Below, one piece after another: positions 35,552 to 44,362 of a stretch of 64,000 nucleotides of DNA (positions within the stretch are counted from its first letter, which is position 1; each line of letters opens with the position of its first letter). The position numbers were made by a program, and so were the translations under genes. Source of the stretch: CBDCGJ01 sp965238305 (lineage in GTDB: Bacteria; Pseudomonadota; Alphaproteobacteria; GCA-2731375); the NCBI GenBank assembly GCA_965238305.1, contig CBDEHK010000001.1:992001-1056000 (forward strand), given 5' to 3'. The notes under the pieces are model-generated. The model had not been told where the DNA came from, did no database searches, and saw only the letters and a program-made list of their open reading frames with translations.

Positions 35552-38500
35552 ATGACTGCGTCCTTCAAACGTATCCTGGTTGCCAATCGCGGCGAAATCG
35601 CCATTCGTATTATGCGCGCCGCCGCAGAATTGGATATCGAAACAGTGGCTATCTATTCCGAAGATGACGCCACATCTTTGCATGTCCGCAAAGCCGACCT
35701 GGCCGTTGCATTGTCCGGCACCGGCGCGGCGGCTTACCTAGATGGTGCCGCCATTGCCGCTATGGCAAAAGAGCAAGGTTGCGACGCGATCCACCCCGGT
35801 TACGGGTTCCTGTCGGAAAACGCGGATTTTGCTGACCTTTGCGCGGCCCAGGCCATTACTTTCATTGGGCCCAGTGTGGAAAACTTGCGCCGATTTGGCG
35901 ATAAGGCGGCGGCCCGTCAACTGGCGGCTGACTGCGACGTACCAACTTTGGCAGGGACGCAAATGGCGACCAGCCTGGAAGAAGCTGAGGCTTTTTTTAA
36001 CGACCACGGCGCGATGGTGATAAAAGCCATCGCCGGCGGCGGTGGACGGGGTATTCGGGTGGTTGAAAGGGCCGGCGAACTGGCCGACGCCTACGAGATC
36101 TGCCAAGCGGAAGCCGCTCAGGCGTTTGGTAATGGGGACGTTTATGTCGAAAAACTGACCCGCCGGGCCCGTCACGTGGAAGTGCAAATTCTCGCCGACC
36201 AAGATGGTGCGGTCAGCCATCTGGGCGAGCGAGAATGCAGCATCCAACGCCGCCATCAGAAGGTCATCGAAGTCGCCCCGGCGCCGAACCTTTCCGCTGA
36301 GGTCCGCCAGCAATTGATCAACGCCGCGATGAACATGGCGCTGGCAGCCAACTACAGCAATATCGGCACCTTCGAATTCCTGGTCGATGCGGAGGACGAA
36401 AGCAAGTTCGCTTTCATTGAAGCCAACGCCCGCCTGCAGGTCGAACATACGGTGAGTGAAGAAGTAACCGGTGTCGATATCGTGCAAACGCAGATCCAAT
36501 TGGCAGAGGGACGACGCCTGCACGAATTGGGCCTTACGGTCGACAACATACCAGCGCCGCGCGGCTATGCCATGCAGCTGCGGGTCAACATGGAAACCAT
36601 GACTAAGGACGGGCAAACACGGCCGTCCGGTGGTACTTTGGCAACCTTCGATGTGCCAACCGGACCAGGCCTGCGGGTCGATACCTTCGGTTATGCCGGT
36701 TATCGGACCAGCCCCAGTTTCGACAGCTTGATCGCGAAAGTGATCGTCCATCATCCCGCGAGCGATTTTGCTCGCGTGATCAAGCGTGGTTATCGCGCCC
36801 TTTGCGAATTTAAAATTGAAGGGGTTGCGAGCAATATATCCTTCCTTCAGAACCTGTTGCGCCATCCGGCGTTTGTCGACGGCGGCATCTATACCCGATT
36901 TGTGGACGATCATATTGCTGAACTGGCGGCGGCCAAGGCGGGCCACGATCGGTTGTTTTTTGAACCGCTGGCGGCGAAACGGGCCGGCGCGAAGGTTGAC
37001 AATATCGATCCGCTGGCGGTCTTGGACCTTGGCAAAGATGGTCAAGCGGCGGTCGCGTCGGTGGCGATTGGCGACCCTCTGGTAGATTCCGCTGCACCGG
37101 CGGGTACTGTTCCCATCACCGCGCCCATGCAAGGGACCATTGTTAGTCTTGCTGTCCGACCGGGCGACGCCATTCATCTGGGTAAAGCCGTGTTAATCAT
37201 GGAAGCGATGAAAATGCAGCATGTCATCGAAGCCGACGTCAGCGGCGTCGTACGGGAATTTGCCGTCGGCGAAGGCGACACGGTTTTCGAAGGCAGCCCT
37301 TTGTTATTCATCGAAAAAAGCGACGTCGCCATACCAGACGATGCCGGGAAAATCGAAATCGATCTCGATCATGTGCGCCCCGACTTACAGGAAGTGATCG
37401 ATCGCCACGCTTTTACCTTGGATGAAAATCGCCCTGAGGCAGTGGGAAAACGCGCCAAGCTCAGTCAGCGCACGGCCCGGAGCAATGTTGAAGATATTTG
37501 CGATCCCGGCTCGTTTTCGGAATATGGGGCGCTGGTCATTGCTTCACAACGAACCCGTCGAGGGATGGACGATCTGATCCGCAAGACCCCAACGGATGGT
37601 TTGATTGCCGGCTTTGGCCGGGTCAACGGCGACCTGTTCGAAGATGAAAAATCGCGCTGCGCCATCATGTCTTACGATTATACCGTGTTGGCTGGGACCC
37701 AGGGGAAAAAGAACCACGAAAAAAAGGATCGGCTTTTTGAATTGGCGGCAAAATGGCGTTTGCCGATGATCTTTTTTACCGAAGGCGGCGGTGGGCGGCC
37801 GGGCGATGTGGATTATTTGGGCGTTGCCGGTCTGCCGACCATGGCCTTCAATCTGTTTGGCCGCTTAAGCGGGCTGGTGCCGATGGTCGGGATCAATTCC
37901 GGGCGTTGTTTTGCCGGCAATGCAGCCTTGTTGGGAACCTGTGACGTGGTCATCGCAACGGAAAACTCAACCATTGGAATGGGCGGGCCGGCGATGATCG
38001 AAGGCGGCGGCCTGGGGGTTTTCCGCCCCGAAGATGTCGGTCCCATGAGCATCCAAGTGCCCAGCGGGGTGGTCGATATCGCTGTCAAGGATGAGGCGGA
38101 AGCGGTGCAGGTGGCGAAAAAATACCTCGCCTATTTCCAGGGCGCGCTGGACGATTGGAACTGTCTCGATCAACGGCTGCTGCGCAATATCGTGCCCGAA
38201 GACCGCTTGCGCATTTACGATGTGCGCGCGGTCATTGAAACCATGGCGGATGTCGGTTCGGTATTGGAGATCCGCCAGCATTTTGGCCTTGGTATGGTCA
38301 CCGCTTTTATCCGTATCGAAGGCCGGCCGATCGGTATCATCGCCAATAACCCATCCCATTTGGCTGGCGCCATTGACAGTGACGGGGCCGACAAGGCGGC
38401 ACGCTTCATGCAGCTTTGCGATGCGTTTGACATTCCGATTGTCATGCTGTGCGACACGCCGGGGATGATGGTCGGCCCGGAAGTGGAAAAAACCGCCTTG

Positions 38501-38929
38501 GTGCGCCATTGCTGCCGGCTATTTGTTACCGGCGCCAATGTCACGGTGCCGCTTTTTACTATTGTCTTGCGCAAGGGCTATGGTTTGGGGGCGCAGGCGA
38601 TGGCCGGCGGCTCTTTCCACGGCGCCATCTCAACCGTGGCCTGGCCGACCGGGGAATTTGGCGGCATGGGTTTGGAAGGCGCGGTCAAGCTCGGCTTCCG
38701 CAAAGAGCTGGAAGCGATCGAGGACCCGGTCGATCGCAAAGACAAGTTTGAAGAAATGGTCGCCGCCGCATATGAACGCGGCAAGGCGATCAATACTGCC
38801 AGCTTCTTCGAATTGGATGGTGTCATCGATCCGATGGAAAGCCGGCATTGGCTCTCGAACGGTCTGCGGGCGATGCCGGCCCCAACACCACGGGAAGGCA
38901 AAAAACACGCCTTTGTCGATACCTGGTGA
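35552..38929 (+). CDS. Single-chain biotin-dependent acyl-CoA carboxylase
   Basis: 1125 residues joining all three parts of a biotin carboxylase. Residues 1-450 form biotin carboxylase (ILVANRGEIAIRIMRAA, ATP-grasp loop AGGGGRGIRVV, EANARLQVEHTV). About 515-590 form the biotinyl domain, with Lys554 in EAMKM as the biotin site. About 610-1125 form the carboxyltransferase, with FFTEGGGGRPGD, NPSHLAGAIDSDGADKAARF and the late MAGGSFHG. Usually these are two or three subunits (AccC/AccB/AccAD, PccA/PccB). One-chain forms are known for long-chain acyl-CoA carboxylases. Acyl substrate unknown. Divergent from the hnr-like operon. Confidence 0.92.
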   Translation: MTASFKRILVANRGEIAIRIMRAAAELDIETVAIYSEDDATSLHVRKADLAVALSGTGAAAYLDGAAIAAMAKEQGCDAIHPGYGFLSENADFADLCAAQAITFIGPSVENLRRFGDKAAARQLAADCDVPTLAGTQMATSLEEAEAFFNDHGAMVIKAIAGGGGRGIRVVERAGELADAYEICQAEAAQAFGNGDVYVEKLTRRARHVEVQILADQDGAVSHLGERECSIQRRHQKVIEVAPAPNLSAEVRQQLINAAMNMALAANYSNIGTFEFLVDAEDESKFAFIEANARLQVEHTVSEEVTGVDIVQTQIQLAEGRRLHELGLTVDNIPAPRGYAMQLRVNMETMTKDGQTRPSGGTLATFDVPTGPGLRVDTFGYAGYRTSPSFDSLIAKVIVHHPASDFARVIKRGYRALCEFKIEGVASNISFLQNLLRHPAFVDGGIYTRFVDDHIAELAAAKAGHDRLFFEPLAAKRAGAKVDNIDPLAVLDLGKDGQAAVASVAIGDPLVDSAAPAGTVPITAPMQGTIVSLAVRPGDAIHLGKAVLIMEAMKMQHVIEADVSGVVREFAVGEGDTVFEGSPLLFIEKSDVAIPDDAGKIEIDLDHVRPDLQEVIDRHAFTLDENRPEAVGKRAKLSQRTARSNVEDICDPGSFSEYGALVIASQRTRRGMDDLIRKTPTDGLIAGFGRVNGDLFEDEKSRCAIMSYDYTVLAGTQGKKNHEKKDRLFELAAKWRLPMIFFTEGGGGRPGDVDYLGVAGLPTMAFNLFGRLSGLVPMVGINSGRCFAGNAALLGTCDVVIATENSTIGMGGPAMIEGGGLGVFRPEDVGPMSIQVPSGVVDIAVKDEAEAVQVAKKYLAYFQGALDDWNCLDQRLLRNIVPEDRLRIYDVRAVIETMADVGSVLEIRQHFGLGMVTAFIRIEGRPIGIIANNPSHLAGAIDSDGADKAARFMQLCDAFDIPIVMLCDTPGMMVGPEVEKTALVRHCCRLFVTGANVTVPLFTIVLRKGYGLGAQAMAGGSFHGAISTVAWPTGEFGGMGLEGAVKLGFRKELEAIEDPVDRKDKFEEMVAAAYERGKAINTASFFELDGVIDPMESRHWLSNGLRAMPAPTPREGKKHAFVDTW

Positions 38930-38950
38930 GGATCAGTCAATACCAGTTCG

Positions 38951-39014
38951 TATTTACTCCGACCCAATATTCCTAACAACAGTATTTATTCAGAATATCG
39001 GGTCGGAGTAAGTA
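38951..39014. repeat. Long imperfect hairpin between convergent genes
   Basis: Arms 38951-38972 and 38993-39014 are complementary over 22 positions with one mismatch and one G-T pair, including 11 perfect pairs of TACTCCGACCC with GGGTCGGAGTA. The loop is 20 bases. It lies between the carboxylase and the convergent sortase gene and could end transcription from both sides. There is no T-run after either arm, so it is not a classical Rho-independent terminator; a palindromic repeat element is another reading. Confidence 0.7.
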
Positions 39015-39039
39015 GGTTGAATAGGCTGAAGTAAGTTAA

Positions 39040-39609
39040 CTAGTCGATGGCCGCGGTGGTGACGGCGTAGCGCAGCGGGCCACCCGGCTGCCAATCGTCG
39101 AAGGGATAGCAGGTGAAGAGCACGAGATGCGGCCGCCGCACGTCCAAAGCCACCCGGGCGCGATCTTTGTGGACGATATCCATCGCCTGCACCTGATAGC
39201 GAAGAACGCCGCGATCGGGGCGTTGCACGCTGATTTCGTCGCCAATAATCAGGTCTTTCAGAAAGCGCAAATGAGTGTCGCGATGGCCGCCGACAATCGC
39301 CACACCGTCCTCTCCTGGCAGCGCCGTACCGTCGAGATGTCCTGGTCCGAAGGCAAGAGTGCGGCCACTTGCACCGGCCAACACATAGCGTTCGATCCCC
39401 AAACGCGAAACCGAGATTTTCGCCACCGGATGGGTGTCGGCCCAGGGCCAGGGAATTTGCGCGCTTGTCTCAGCTTGCGCCGTTGCCCAAGCGTGTGCAA
39501 TCAAATGATGGGCGAGCCAGGCTTTGGCTGGAATATAAAGCCCCGCTGCCACTTGCCAAAGCCCGAGTGAGAGGGTCAGGGCGGCAAAGGCGAGGGCAAG
39601 GCGCTGCAT
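39040..39609 (-). CDS. Proteobacterial (marine-type) sortase
   Basis: 189 residues from ATG 39609, which shares its A with the upstream TGA (TGATG), so it is translationally coupled to the target gene. One N-terminal hydrophobic segment (1-27) exports and anchors it. The sortase catalytic residues are all present: His near 109 in VGGHRDTHLRF, Cys near 167 in VLFTCYPF, Arg near 180 in GGPLRYAV. This is the Gram-negative sortase that occurs with a single VIT/vWA substrate. It cleaves a C-terminal sorting signal, in this pair presumably in the inner membrane or periplasm. Confidence 0.93.
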   Translation of the reverse strand: MQRLALAFAALTLSLGLWQVAAGLYIPAKAWLAHHLIAHAWATAQAETSAQIPWPWADTHPVAKISVSRLGIERYVLAGASGRTLAFGPGHLDGTALPGEDGVAIVGGHRDTHLRFLKDLIIGDEISVQRPDRGVLRYQVQAMDIVHKDRARVALDVRRPHLVLFTCYPFDDWQPGGPLRYAVTTAAID

Positions 39610-41732
39610 CAAGCGGCGGCCCGGCGGCAGCCTAACCAGACCACCAAGGCGAGCAATAGTAGAATAAAGCCCAACGCCAGATGAAACAATGCCGGGGTGG
39701 CGCCACGGGCCCGCAAGCGGGCATGCTGGCTGTTGGCCGGGGTGAAACTGGCTTTGCGCAGCAGCGGCCTGGTTCCGGTTCCGGGCGCCGGGCCAAAAAC
39801 TTTATCAAAGACCCAGCCATGCGGCAGGTTGGTCGCCATCGCCGTGGAGATCAGCTTTTTATCTTGCGGCCGCGCCAGCTCCATCTCGATCGCGACCAAA
39901 CTGGTATAGCGGCTGACCAGATGATGGTTCAGGGCAACCTCAAGCACGGCGTCGCGGATTGCCGCTTCTTTGATGCCTTCGTGGCGTTGATCCATCAGGC
40001 TTTCGATTTTTTGCCGGGCCCAAAATCTAGCGATACCTTGACCAGGCCGGGCCTTTGCCAATGGTACCTTCAGGCCCCAGGGTTTATTCGCCAAACTGCC
40101 GATGAGCGCCAGTTCGCCTTCCCCATGTAACAAGCGCGCGGTCAGCATGATCGGCTCACCGCCATAGAGGTCAGGCAGTTGTTTGGGCCAACTTTCGGCG
40201 CTCGGATCGCCGGAAAAGCGAGCGTGCAGATTGCTAATTGCCGGCGCCTCCAGCTTTTCCAGCAACCGCCCCATGCGGCTGGCGACCTGGCTTTCTTCTT
40301 CGACAAAGGTATAGGTGCCGTGACCGAATTCTGCTGCCTTGCGCATCAGATAGCTGTTGGGGGCGGCGCCGATGCCAATGGTGAAAAGGCGGCTATCGCC
40401 CAAATTGCGGCGGATGAAACTGAGCACTTCGGCGTCGTTACCGACCGCCCCATCGGTTAAAAAGACAACTTGCCGGACCCGGCTGTTGTCGATTTTTCCG
40501 TCCAGCGACAGGCGCAGCGCGGCCAGAAATTCGGTGCCGCCGTCGGAAGTCAAATTGTCCACAAAGCGCCGGGCTTGCGCCAGGTTGGTCTTATCTAGCT
40601 GTCGCGGCGTGTTAAAAAGCGCCGTCGCGTCGTTGGAGAATTGCACGATGTTGAAGCGGTCTCGTGGTTCAAGACGGCCTAGGGCTTGGCGAAGCGCCGC
40701 TTTTGCCCCCTTGATCGAGGTCCCGGACATCGACCCGGAAGTGTCGATCACAAATACCACTTCGCGCGGTCGCTCATGACCGATCGCTTCCAGCGCCGGC
40801 GGTTGCATGACCGCCAATAGGTAGGTTTGCTTGCCGACGGTTTCCTTATAGAGATCCACCGCTGCCGCGGGTTGCGCCTTTGCCTGCCATTCCAAGACAA
40901 AATCGCGATCCGCCGGTAAGGCGCCATTTTTCAATGTCACAATTTGCGCGCCGGCCGCCGCTTCACTAGCGATATCGTGACTGACGCTCCAGATTTTAGC
41001 CAGCGGCGACGCGCTATCGATCCGAACTTCAAAAACCACCGGATTGATCTTGCCGTCATCGGGATGGCGCACCGGCGGGCTGATCCGTTCCGCGTCGGGC
41101 ACCTGTGCGGTATTACGTAACGTGCCGCTGCCGCCGATGCCAACGATCGGACTACGGCCGGGGATATAACGCGGACCGACCACGGTCGGAAAGCGCAGGG
41201 CATAGACCCCCTTGTCGACACGCAACAGCTCCTGAAATTCTATTTCAACGGAGACTTGTGCCCCCGGCCCGATATTGGCCAGCGAGGTGGTGAATATATT
41301 GGCCCGTTCCTGACTGATCAGGCCGGCGCGGCGGCCTTCCCGCTTGGCTTTTTCGTAAATGCGTTTGGCTTCGTGGCGTTCTTTGATGATGCCTTGGATG
41401 ATGCGGTCGCCGACCACCAGGCGCAGGCTATCGACGGCGGCGTCTTCCGGCAGTGGGAAAACATAGACCCCTTCGACCCAGTCCGCGCTTGGATTGACGA
41501 ACAATTGCCGGACCCGGGTGCGGGCGATATTGCCGGTAATGGTGATGCGGATATCGGTCGCCAGCAACGGCGCGTCACTGGCCTCCGGCACCACTTGTTC
41601 GCTATCCGTATCCGCTGCCGCCAGCGGTTGCGGCAGGATCCGCAAACCTTGGGCCAGCGGTTGGGCAAACGCCGTATTGACGCCATAAAGAATGACAATT
41701 GAAATTATGAGTAGGCTGATTTTCTGGACCAT
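39609..41732 (-). CDS. VIT/vWA-domain sortase target protein
   Basis: 707 residues from ATG 41732 (GTG 41741 possible). Signal peptide about 1-24 ends TAFA-QPLAQ. The VIT domain (about 50-180) includes YVFPLPEDAAVDSL and AKREGRRAGL. The vWA domain from about 320 has a full MIDAS: VVFVIDTSGSMSG, later VQFSNDAT, VVFLTDGAVGND. The tail has a transmembrane helix (FHLALGFILLLLALVVWLG) and CRR. Directly before this helix, where an LPXTG-type signal is expected, the sequence is LRARGATPALFHL, without a proper LPxT. Function is probably surface or periplasmic adhesion, by domain. Confidence 0.92.
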   Translation of the reverse strand: MVQKISLLIISIVILYGVNTAFAQPLAQGLRILPQPLAAADTDSEQVVPEASDAPLLATDIRITITGNIARTRVRQLFVNPSADWVEGVYVFPLPEDAAVDSLRLVVGDRIIQGIIKERHEAKRIYEKAKREGRRAGLISQERANIFTTSLANIGPGAQVSVEIEFQELLRVDKGVYALRFPTVVGPRYIPGRSPIVGIGGSGTLRNTAQVPDAERISPPVRHPDDGKINPVVFEVRIDSASPLAKIWSVSHDIASEAAAGAQIVTLKNGALPADRDFVLEWQAKAQPAAAVDLYKETVGKQTYLLAVMQPPALEAIGHERPREVVFVIDTSGSMSGTSIKGAKAALRQALGRLEPRDRFNIVQFSNDATALFNTPRQLDKTNLAQARRFVDNLTSDGGTEFLAALRLSLDGKIDNSRVRQVVFLTDGAVGNDAEVLSFIRRNLGDSRLFTIGIGAAPNSYLMRKAAEFGHGTYTFVEEESQVASRMGRLLEKLEAPAISNLHARFSGDPSAESWPKQLPDLYGGEPIMLTARLLHGEGELALIGSLANKPWGLKVPLAKARPGQGIARFWARQKIESLMDQRHEGIKEAAIRDAVLEVALNHHLVSRYTSLVAIEMELARPQDKKLISTAMATNLPHGWVFDKVFGPAPGTGTRPLLRKASFTPANSQHARLRARGATPALFHLALGFILLLLALVVWLGCRRAAA

Positions 41733-41935
41733 CGCCGCCACCTGTGAATTGATTGGGTGACGTCAATAAAGCCAAGCCATGTGACCGCATCGGGCCCGGC
41801 AAGCGGCAATTCTGTGATCAATTAGGGCTGCAATAAGACCAACTGAAGTTGGATTGATGGCTGTTCTTCGCCGGTAATTCGGACGATCAGGATAGCGCAC
41901 TATCGCCGGTCGCGGGAGTAACGGTGATAGCGCAA

Positions 41936-44350
41936 TTAACCCCGCATGCGTTCGCCTTTGGGATCGAACAGGACTTCGGTGATCAAAGTGGCTTTGCGTT
42001 TTTCGCCAAGGATTTCGATTTCAAACTCGCCGCCGTCTTGCGCCAGCTCGCGGGGGATCAGGCCCAAGGCGACGGACTTTTCACTGAAATGGGCGTAGCC
42101 GCCGGAGGTCACAAAACCGACCACTTCATCGCCTTTGAAAATGCTTTCGTCGGCCCAGACATCGGCATCTTCGGTCTCGACAATGAAGGTTGCCAAGGTG
42201 CGCGCCGGTGGCGTGTCTTTTTCCTTGATCGCGGCATCGCGGCCGATGAAGTCGTTTTTCTTCCAGCTGATGAAGCGATGCAGGCCGGTTTCCGCCGCCG
42301 TATAGTCCGGGCGGTATTCCCGCAGCCAGGAGCCGAAGCTTTTTTCCAGCCTGAGCGACATCATCGCCCGCATGCCGAAGGGGCGAATGCCGAGATCTTC
42401 GCCGGCTTCCATCAGGGTGTGGTAAAGCGCCACTTGATGGTCGCATTCGACATAAATCTCGTATCCCAGATCGCCAGTATAGCTGATCCGCCCGACAATT
42501 GCCGGGACCGTGCCGATCTGCATTTCCCGCACCCCCAGGAAGGGATGAACTTCGGTTGAGACATCGGCGCGGGTGACGCGCGCGAGCAGTTCCTGCGCCC
42601 TTGGACCGGCGATTTGGAAACCGCGACGTTCGTCCGAAACATTGCGGATCGCAACGCCGCTATTTGGCAGATGATCGGTGAACCAGCGTAGGTGATAGGC
42701 TTGCGAGGTATAAGACGCGGTCAGTTGAAAACGTTCTTGGCCCAAGCGGGCGATAGTGAAATCGCCGATCAACTTGCCGGAATTATTCAGCATCGGCGAC
42801 AATATGATCTTGCCCACTGCCGGCATACGATTGGCAAAGATATGATTGAGCCAGGTTTCCGCTTCACTGCCGGTGACTTCAAATTTGCTGAAGTTGTGGA
42901 TTTCGTTGATGCCGACGGCGGTGCGGACGGCGCGGCATTCTTCACCGACCGGGCCAAACGCGTTGGAGCGGCGGAAACTGGGCGTTTCGATCGCCGCCTC
43001 GCCTTCCGGGGCGAAATAGTTCACCTGCTCCATTCCATAACCACTGCCGAAGACGGCGCCATTTGCTTTCCACAGACCATAAGCCGCCGTGGTGCGGAAG
43101 GGGCGGGCCGCTGGTAATTCTTCATTCGGATAGGAAATCGCAAAACGACGTTGGTAGTTCTCTATTACCTTTGTCAAGGTGTAGGCGGGTGTTGTGTAAT
43201 GGCCATAACGCGCGACGTCCATGGCGAAGACATCGCGGGATGGCTCGCCCTCGATCATCCATTCGGCAACCGTCAGACCGACGCCACCACCTTGGCTGAA
43301 GCCGGCCATGACACCGCACGCCGACCAATAGTTCCGCAGACCCGGCACCGGCCCCACCAAAGGATTGCCGTCCGGGGCAAAGGTGAAGGGGCCGTTGATG
43401 ACCCGTTTGATGCCGGCCCGTTCGATCACCGGATAACGGATAAAAGCCGCCTTCAGGGGCTCTTCGATGCGGTCCAGATTGTCCGGCAGCAATTCATGAC
43501 CAAAATCCCAGGAGGTCCCGTCGACGGCCCAGGGATCGCAGGCCTGTTCATAAATGCCAAGGACCAGGCCACGGCCTTCCTGGCGTAAATAAGTCTCGCC
43601 ACTGGGGTCCATTATGTGGGGATGTTCATGATCGGATTCATATATTTCCGGGATATCGTCAGTGACCAAATATTGGTGCTCCATCGGATGCAGGGGCAGA
43701 TAAACGCCAGCCATGGCGGCAACTTCGCGGGCCCAAAGGCCACCTGCATTGACGACATATTCGGCGTTGACGGTGCCTTCTTTGGTCACCACGTCCCAAC
43801 TGCCATCTTCCTTGGCGTTTAGTTCCAGCACCGGGTTGCGCAAACTGATCTCTGCCCCTTGCAGCCGCGCCGCCTTGGCGTAAGCGTGCGTGGTGCCGGA
43901 AGGATCGAGGTGGCCGTCAAGGGGGTCATAAAGCGCGCCGACGATGCCGTCGACGTTGGTAATTGGCGACAATTTTTTGATTTCGTCCGGACCGATGATT
44001 TCCGTATCCAGGCCCATATGGCGATGTTTGCTGCGTTCCGCCTTCAGGTAATCCATACGATCTTGGCTATCCGCAATGTTAATACCGCCAACATGGTGCA
44101 GGCCGCAGGACTGATCGGAAATGGCCTCCAGCTCCTTATAAAGTTTGATGGTATAGCCTTGCAGGGCGGCGATATTGGGGTCCGCATTCAAGGTATGGAA
44201 ACCGCCGGCGGCATGCCAGGTCGAGCCGGAGGTCAATTCCGAACGCTCAATCAACAAAACGTCTTTCCAGCCGAACTTGGTCAGGTGATAGATCACGCTG
44301 CAACCAACGACACCGCCACCGATGACTACGACCTTCACATGCGATTTCAT
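41936..44350 (-). CDS. Dimethylglycine/sarcosine dehydrogenase-like FAD-GcvT protein
   Basis: 804 residues with a DAO-type FAD half (1-about 400) and a folate-binding GcvT half (about 420-804). VVVIGGGVVGCSVIYHL binds FAD, and SGSTWHAAGG carries His46, the position that holds covalent FAD in dimethylglycine dehydrogenase. The GcvT part has GPRAQELLARV, YTGDLGYEIYVECD and SLRLEKSFGSW. Such enzymes oxidise N-methyl groups and pass the carbon to tetrahydrofolate. It lies 12 bases after the MttB-family gene on the same strand, so the two likely act on successive methylated amines. Confidence 0.93.
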   Translation of the reverse strand: MKSHVKVVVIGGGVVGCSVIYHLTKFGWKDVLLIERSELTSGSTWHAAGGFHTLNADPNIAALQGYTIKLYKELEAISDQSCGLHHVGGINIADSQDRMDYLKAERSKHRHMGLDTEIIGPDEIKKLSPITNVDGIVGALYDPLDGHLDPSGTTHAYAKAARLQGAEISLRNPVLELNAKEDGSWDVVTKEGTVNAEYVVNAGGLWAREVAAMAGVYLPLHPMEHQYLVTDDIPEIYESDHEHPHIMDPSGETYLRQEGRGLVLGIYEQACDPWAVDGTSWDFGHELLPDNLDRIEEPLKAAFIRYPVIERAGIKRVINGPFTFAPDGNPLVGPVPGLRNYWSACGVMAGFSQGGGVGLTVAEWMIEGEPSRDVFAMDVARYGHYTTPAYTLTKVIENYQRRFAISYPNEELPAARPFRTTAAYGLWKANGAVFGSGYGMEQVNYFAPEGEAAIETPSFRRSNAFGPVGEECRAVRTAVGINEIHNFSKFEVTGSEAETWLNHIFANRMPAVGKIILSPMLNNSGKLIGDFTIARLGQERFQLTASYTSQAYHLRWFTDHLPNSGVAIRNVSDERRGFQIAGPRAQELLARVTRADVSTEVHPFLGVREMQIGTVPAIVGRISYTGDLGYEIYVECDHQVALYHTLMEAGEDLGIRPFGMRAMMSLRLEKSFGSWLREYRPDYTAAETGLHRFISWKKNDFIGRDAAIKEKDTPPARTLATFIVETEDADVWADESIFKGDEVVGFVTSGGYAHFSEKSVALGLIPRELAQDGGEFEIEILGEKRKATLITEVLFDPKGERMRG

Positions 44351-44362
44351 TCTGTGTTCTCC

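Noticed and set aside
35738..37177. 479-codon minus-strand frame inside the carboxylase gene
   Set aside because: Shadow of the biotin carboxylase domain, whose motifs in the plus frame are complete; the minus peptide has no family pattern.
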